NCBI RefSeq assembly: GCF_021869535.1
Contig: NW_026262659.1
Location: 11,710,321 to 11,774,320, forward strand
Reading direction: 5' to 3'
DNA length: 64,000 nucleotides
Origin: Mytilus californianus
Lineage: Eukaryota > Mollusca > Bivalvia > Mytilida > Mytilidae
Below the pieces are notes generated by a model that worked only from the letters and a program-made list of their open reading frames with translations, was not told the origin of the DNA and ran no database searches. Both the position numbers and the translations under genes were made by a program. Of this stretch, positions 60,306 to 64,000 are shown piece by piece (within the stretch, counting starts at the first letter, position 1; each line of letters opens with the position of its first letter).

Positions 60306-61424
60306 AAATTTCTATGAATCAAGATGGAGCAGTCCATGCCGCTCGAGTTTGTACAGAGTACAGTACTTATCAGAAAGGAACGATATTTGGGCAGGAGTGA
60401 ACGACGGAATGAGGAAGAAATGCTGTCTGATAAAATAAATGTACAAATAAAACACTTTTGTTAAAACGAGAGTGCTTAAAACATAAAAATAGGGTACAAA
60501 TCTTCTCTCTCTTGAAATATCCGCTCGCCACCATTCCACACAAGTGCAGACCTTCGACTGAAGACTGACCAACGATGATCGAAATCCGTTTCAATTTGTT
60601 GATTTAAGTAGTTTTTTTTTATTGGTTACATGTATACATTTAGTTATAAAAAACAATGGATATTATAAACAGAATAGTTCCTTATTCAATTGTAATTGGC
60701 AAATTATAATGTGTTTTCCTTTCTAATTTCTTTCTTGTGTAACTTAAAAACACAACTTAAGGCATATACTGAGACAGCTGTTACTGTAATGGTATTCTCA
60801 GACATGAAATAAAATTGGATTTGAGTAATACCAAAAAAATGGATTTAACAATCATATCACATCGCTAAATTTTTATACGACCGCAAAAATTTCGTCGTTG
60901 TCCGAAGACATTTGATTTCCAGACAATAACATGAATAACTTTTTTTTTTCTTTTTTGACTATGATAATTGATTTATTGGTCTAAAGCTGTTACAATAACC
61001 TTATTGCTACAGCTTTCACAAACAAGATACCCTAGTATATTAATATCTTTAAGAACAGGGTGTCTTAAAGATAAATTTTACTCTATAATTGTTAGCTAAT
61101 TACAAATACAAATATACTATAATATAAACATATATAATTGCAAATTATTTAAATTTGTATTTACGTATTTTTTGTTCCGGATTTAACCTTTACTTTTCCA
61201 TCCTTATACAATCTACCAAACACATATTTTACTCGTTTAGAAAAATCGTGCGTGTGTCCTGTGTCACAGTGTTTTATGATTTAAAGTTTTAAAATAAGTG
61301 TAATTCAAGGTTTTTCTTAGCGGACGCAGAGGTGTCAATTTTAAATTTGCCCGTGTAGTATCTCATTTTATAGATACATTAGCTATTATTCTATACATTA
61401 TGCTTCACAACTATATATGTACAT
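60306..61424. other. No gene; fragment of the TTATACGAC repeat
   Basis: At 60869-60960 the sequence TTTTTATACGACCGCAAAAA then TTTCGTCGTTGTCCG is a fragment of the repeat seen at 20171. An 86-codon minus ORF (60312-60572) directly abuts the RT copy and is unrecognised. Confidence 0.5.
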
Positions 61425-61698
61425 TGTATTTATATATATATAAGTACGTCTGAACTAGTGACAACTCTACAACAGATTTATCCATCGGATCACCAGCAGT
61501 GATGGTGATACATGGCTGTGTACATTCTGTATATACAACTCGTCTAAACATCAGCCCAACAATGTTAGATCTGTAAATTAGCTTTCGCAAATTTTTTGTT
61601 CTTCCCTCGCCGGGATTCGAACTCATGCTACTGAGATATCGTGACACCAGATCGCCTGCACTGTATCCGACGCGCTAGACCACACGACCACCTAGGCT
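61425..61698 (-). mobile_element. tRNA-derived SINE
   Basis: On the minus strand, from 61698: GGTGGTCGTGTGGTCTAGCG (polymerase III A-box-like), then GAGTTCGAATCCCGGCGAG (B box, GTTCGAATCC). A unique body follows (TTGTTGGGCTGATGTTTAGA, CGAGTTGTATATAC) and a terminal TATATA-rich tail. The head does not fold cleanly as a functional tRNA because of an expanded variable region, so I call it a SINE. Confidence 0.85.
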
Positions 61699-61963
61699 TC
61701 ACAAAAATAAAGCTTTCGGTGGCCGGGTGTTACCTTTCCTCGTCAGTTTTAATCTAGCGTCGTAATACAGTACATGATATATAAGGCATGAAGATGGAAT
61801 TGTTACAGATCAGCTGAAATATCTATTGTAAAGGATCCTACAAATTAATGTAAGATACAGTCACAGAAATAATTATATTTATAATATATATATTTTAATC
61901 TAGCACATTTTACAGAAATTTTTGAAATTTGCGAATAAGTTTACTTTTGCGTTCTTTCACATG
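61699..61963. other. No feature seen
   Basis: AT-rich interval between a SINE and a LINE fragment. Confidence 0.5.
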
Positions 61964-62560
61964 TCAGTTTACTTCAAAGTATAATTCAAATTCGTTTTTA
62001 AAGATATTGTATATGTCGGCGGATTTTGTTCTTTGTTCTGATGTGTAAAATGATTTGTAAATTGAGAAACCTATCAAAGTTATAATAAGATTTATATCAT
62101 TATAATGTCGGTCTCCGATTTTATATCAAAAGACTATATCTATTAGGGTTATTTTCTTACAAAAGTTTATGTTTCTCATTTTTTCTGTTATTTTAATCCA
62201 AAAGTCTTTTACAAAAACTACAGTCGTTAAAAAATGTTGATAATTATCTGTGCATTTACATAAAGCACACTCTGGGGTATTTGATATTTTCCATTTGAAA
62301 AGATTTTCTTGGTTTGGTAATATATAGCTAAATAATTTCCATTTATAAACTTTAAGTTTGTTTATGTATATTTCATTGTTTGTAAAGGATAAGGATTGTC
62401 TAATTTGAAATTGTTTTGCGTCTAATATTCTTTGCCATTTTATTATTCCAATATTAAGAGGTATTTTGTTTTTGGAAAATGACGCTGTCAAAGCGTCAAT
62501 TTTACTATACCATTGACCAGATTTCATTTTATCGCTTCCGGTCGCTTCCAAGCCGCCTTC
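61964..62560 (-). pseudogene. LINE ORF2 C-terminal fragment with zf-RVT-like domain
   Basis: The minus strand reads GLEATGSDKMKSGQWYSKID, then IKWQRILDAKQF, YKWKLFSYILPNQENLFKWK and CALCKCTDNYQHFL. This last segment matches the zinc-binding C-terminus of non-LTR reverse transcriptases (Cys-x2-Cys, His, then FW). One in-frame TGA (62126-62128) breaks it, and the same frame continues for about 53 codons to TGA at 61964. Upstream RT is missing, so this is a 5'-truncated copy. The clade is not determinable here. Confidence 0.8.
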
Positions 62561-64000
62561 CGAACTCGGTTCCGTATTTTACATACCTATGTCCTGTACA
62601 GAATTTCATTCTTAACCTATCCATATGTTTATTGTTATTGAATGGTATTTTGAGCTATCCCTTTTGGTATATTTTTCATATTTATATGAGCTTTCGCTTT
62701 TATGTGCATGACTTTACAATCCGTAAAAAAATCAGAATATAAATAGATCGTATTGTTATGGGTTTGGACTTTTTACATACCAATGATAACAAATCGCTAT
62801 CGCTAGAAAATAGTTCTTGAAAGAATGTTTACCTTTCTTATCAGCTGAACTTTGAAACCATTCAACAATAATAATCGGAATCATCTTGAAATCATACGAA
62901 AGATATTGGTCTTTATTAACATTTAAGAAGTTTTAAAGAATGATACGGTTATATCCACGCGGTGCGTATGGATTTGTTTACAAAGTTACTGCTGCAGACA
63001 TAATATAGGTCTAATATCGCAGGGGCCAGTTCTATTCAAGAATAAAATGGTGATTATTGCAGAAGTTTTTCTGTCAAAAAGACTTTATTTCTTTCTAGAT
63101 TTCTTCACTTTAAAAAGAATTATAAGATGCAGAAACTTTATGAAAGGAGTAGGCAGTGCTCAATGAAGGAAAGTTTTACCCTTTCTCTGACAACGTGGTC
63201 TCGTCCTTTTTTGAAACATTACGATTATTTCATTACTTTTTCGAGTTAACAACTAAACTATTGAACCTGTATTGTTTTAAGAAAAGCATTCCTTGAACCT
63301 GCATTGTTTTGAGAAAAGCATTCTCGTTGTCCAGGTGTTCATTACAAGCCCGTATTTTACGATTTACTTGCAGCGCTATTTTCAAAATCGGAATCGAAAA
63401 TTTCTTGAAAATAAAAAAAAAATATTGAGATTTGCCATTCACTTTTCAATAACTATTAATTAAATATTAATACAAAATCAATGTTAACTGTGGATGACTT
63501 GGATAAGGAATGGCATTTTATGATTCCTAGAGCTACAACAAAATGTGTAAACAGGAAGTTGTGAAGAGAGACAATTTCATTGGGCAAAATTTAAAGTGCT
63601 AAAACAAGTATTGTCAAATCTTGTAAAATATTTCTGGTGGCAATAATTCACATATTCATAAAATAACCAAACACAACTTCTAAAGGTGGTTGTAATGTTT
63701 CAATTGGCAAACATTTATTTATTGATAATCCACGTTTAATAATAAAAAAAAACTTCTTTAAAAAAAAGATTTCTATCATATTCATCTGGGAATATGATCA
63801 AATATGTTAGCATATTTTAAACATGCCTTTAATAACATTTCAGTACTTATGGAAAGAGTTATTCCATTTCTTCCTTTGATATTAAAGGATATACTAATTT
63901 TAATTGCAAAATTGTAATTTGATAAATGTAAATAAAAATTAATGCAGAAATTCCAATTTTTTTGATTGTAAACATATTTAATGTGTAAGTAAATTATGAA
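62561..64000. other. No feature seen
   Basis: AT-rich to the window end. A 28-bp imperfect duplication (TGAACCTGTATTGTTTTAAG and TGAACCTGCATTGTTTTGAG) lies at about 63264-63320. ORFs are short and unsupported. Confidence 0.5.

Noticed and set aside
61610-61698. Possible minus-strand tRNA gene
   Set aside because: A and B boxes are present, but the fold is not a normal cloverleaf and it is joined to a SINE body.

Overview
This is a eukaryotic, AT-rich, gene-poor and repeat-dense genomic window. It most likely comes from a marine mussel (Mytilus or a close relative). The reasons are an RNF14-type gene with GT-AG introns and several dispersed repeats that I recognise from mussel genomes. The main one, called R1 here, carries the core GTATGATTGCCAATGAGAC and occurs in at least eight places on both strands. 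There are no bacterial-type operons, no CRISPR arrays and no stand-alone tRNA or rRNA genes.

Host genes. The last three coding exons of an RBR E3 ubiquitin ligase (RNF14/ARA54 type) occupy 1-1410 with matching splice phases. Two in-phase exons of an unidentified minus-strand gene lie at 46175-45073 and appear to be its C-terminus. Weaker candidates are an ORF at 15135-15461, a possible first exon at 16214-16257 and a possible exon at 30238-30335. Nearly everything else is mobile or tandemly repeated DNA.

Layout. 1-2.0 kb: end of RNF14. 2.0-4.1 kb: a hAT transposon with an 8-bp target duplication, inside an R1 copy. 4.5-5.1 kb: a minisatellite. 6.6-7.2 kb: a terminal-inverted-repeat (TIR) element. 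7.7-10.8 kb: a decayed Penelope-like reverse transcriptase (RT) copy split by a foldback element. 11.9-12.5 kb: an RT 3' fragment. 13.3-14.9 and 17.0-17.8 kb: two more foldback elements with 9-bp target duplications. 18-23 kb: assorted repeats. 24.8-51.2 kb: a very large inverted repeat. Its arms contain a 60-bp array and a 33-bp minisatellite, and its spacer holds diverged versions of the same 33-bp unit, RT fragments, and a 3.05-kb CAACGTTG-rich element inserted in the 33-bp satellite. 51.6-60.3 kb: more RT fragments, one with two nested insertions, plus a decayed PHD/coiled-coil gene. 61.4-62.6 kb: a tRNA-derived SINE and a LINE 3' end.

The most interesting content is structural. Several elements insert into other repeats, so uninterrupted copies elsewhere in the window act as empty sites and give target duplications and relative ages. 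Three foldback elements with unrelated sequences share one architecture: arms built from tandem short motifs in inverted orientation, with 8-9 bp duplications. Two of them hit a TCTCAG-containing target. A family of 33-bp minisatellites spreads over more than 22 kb in both orientations. Most long ORFs in the window are by-products of arrays whose period is a multiple of three.
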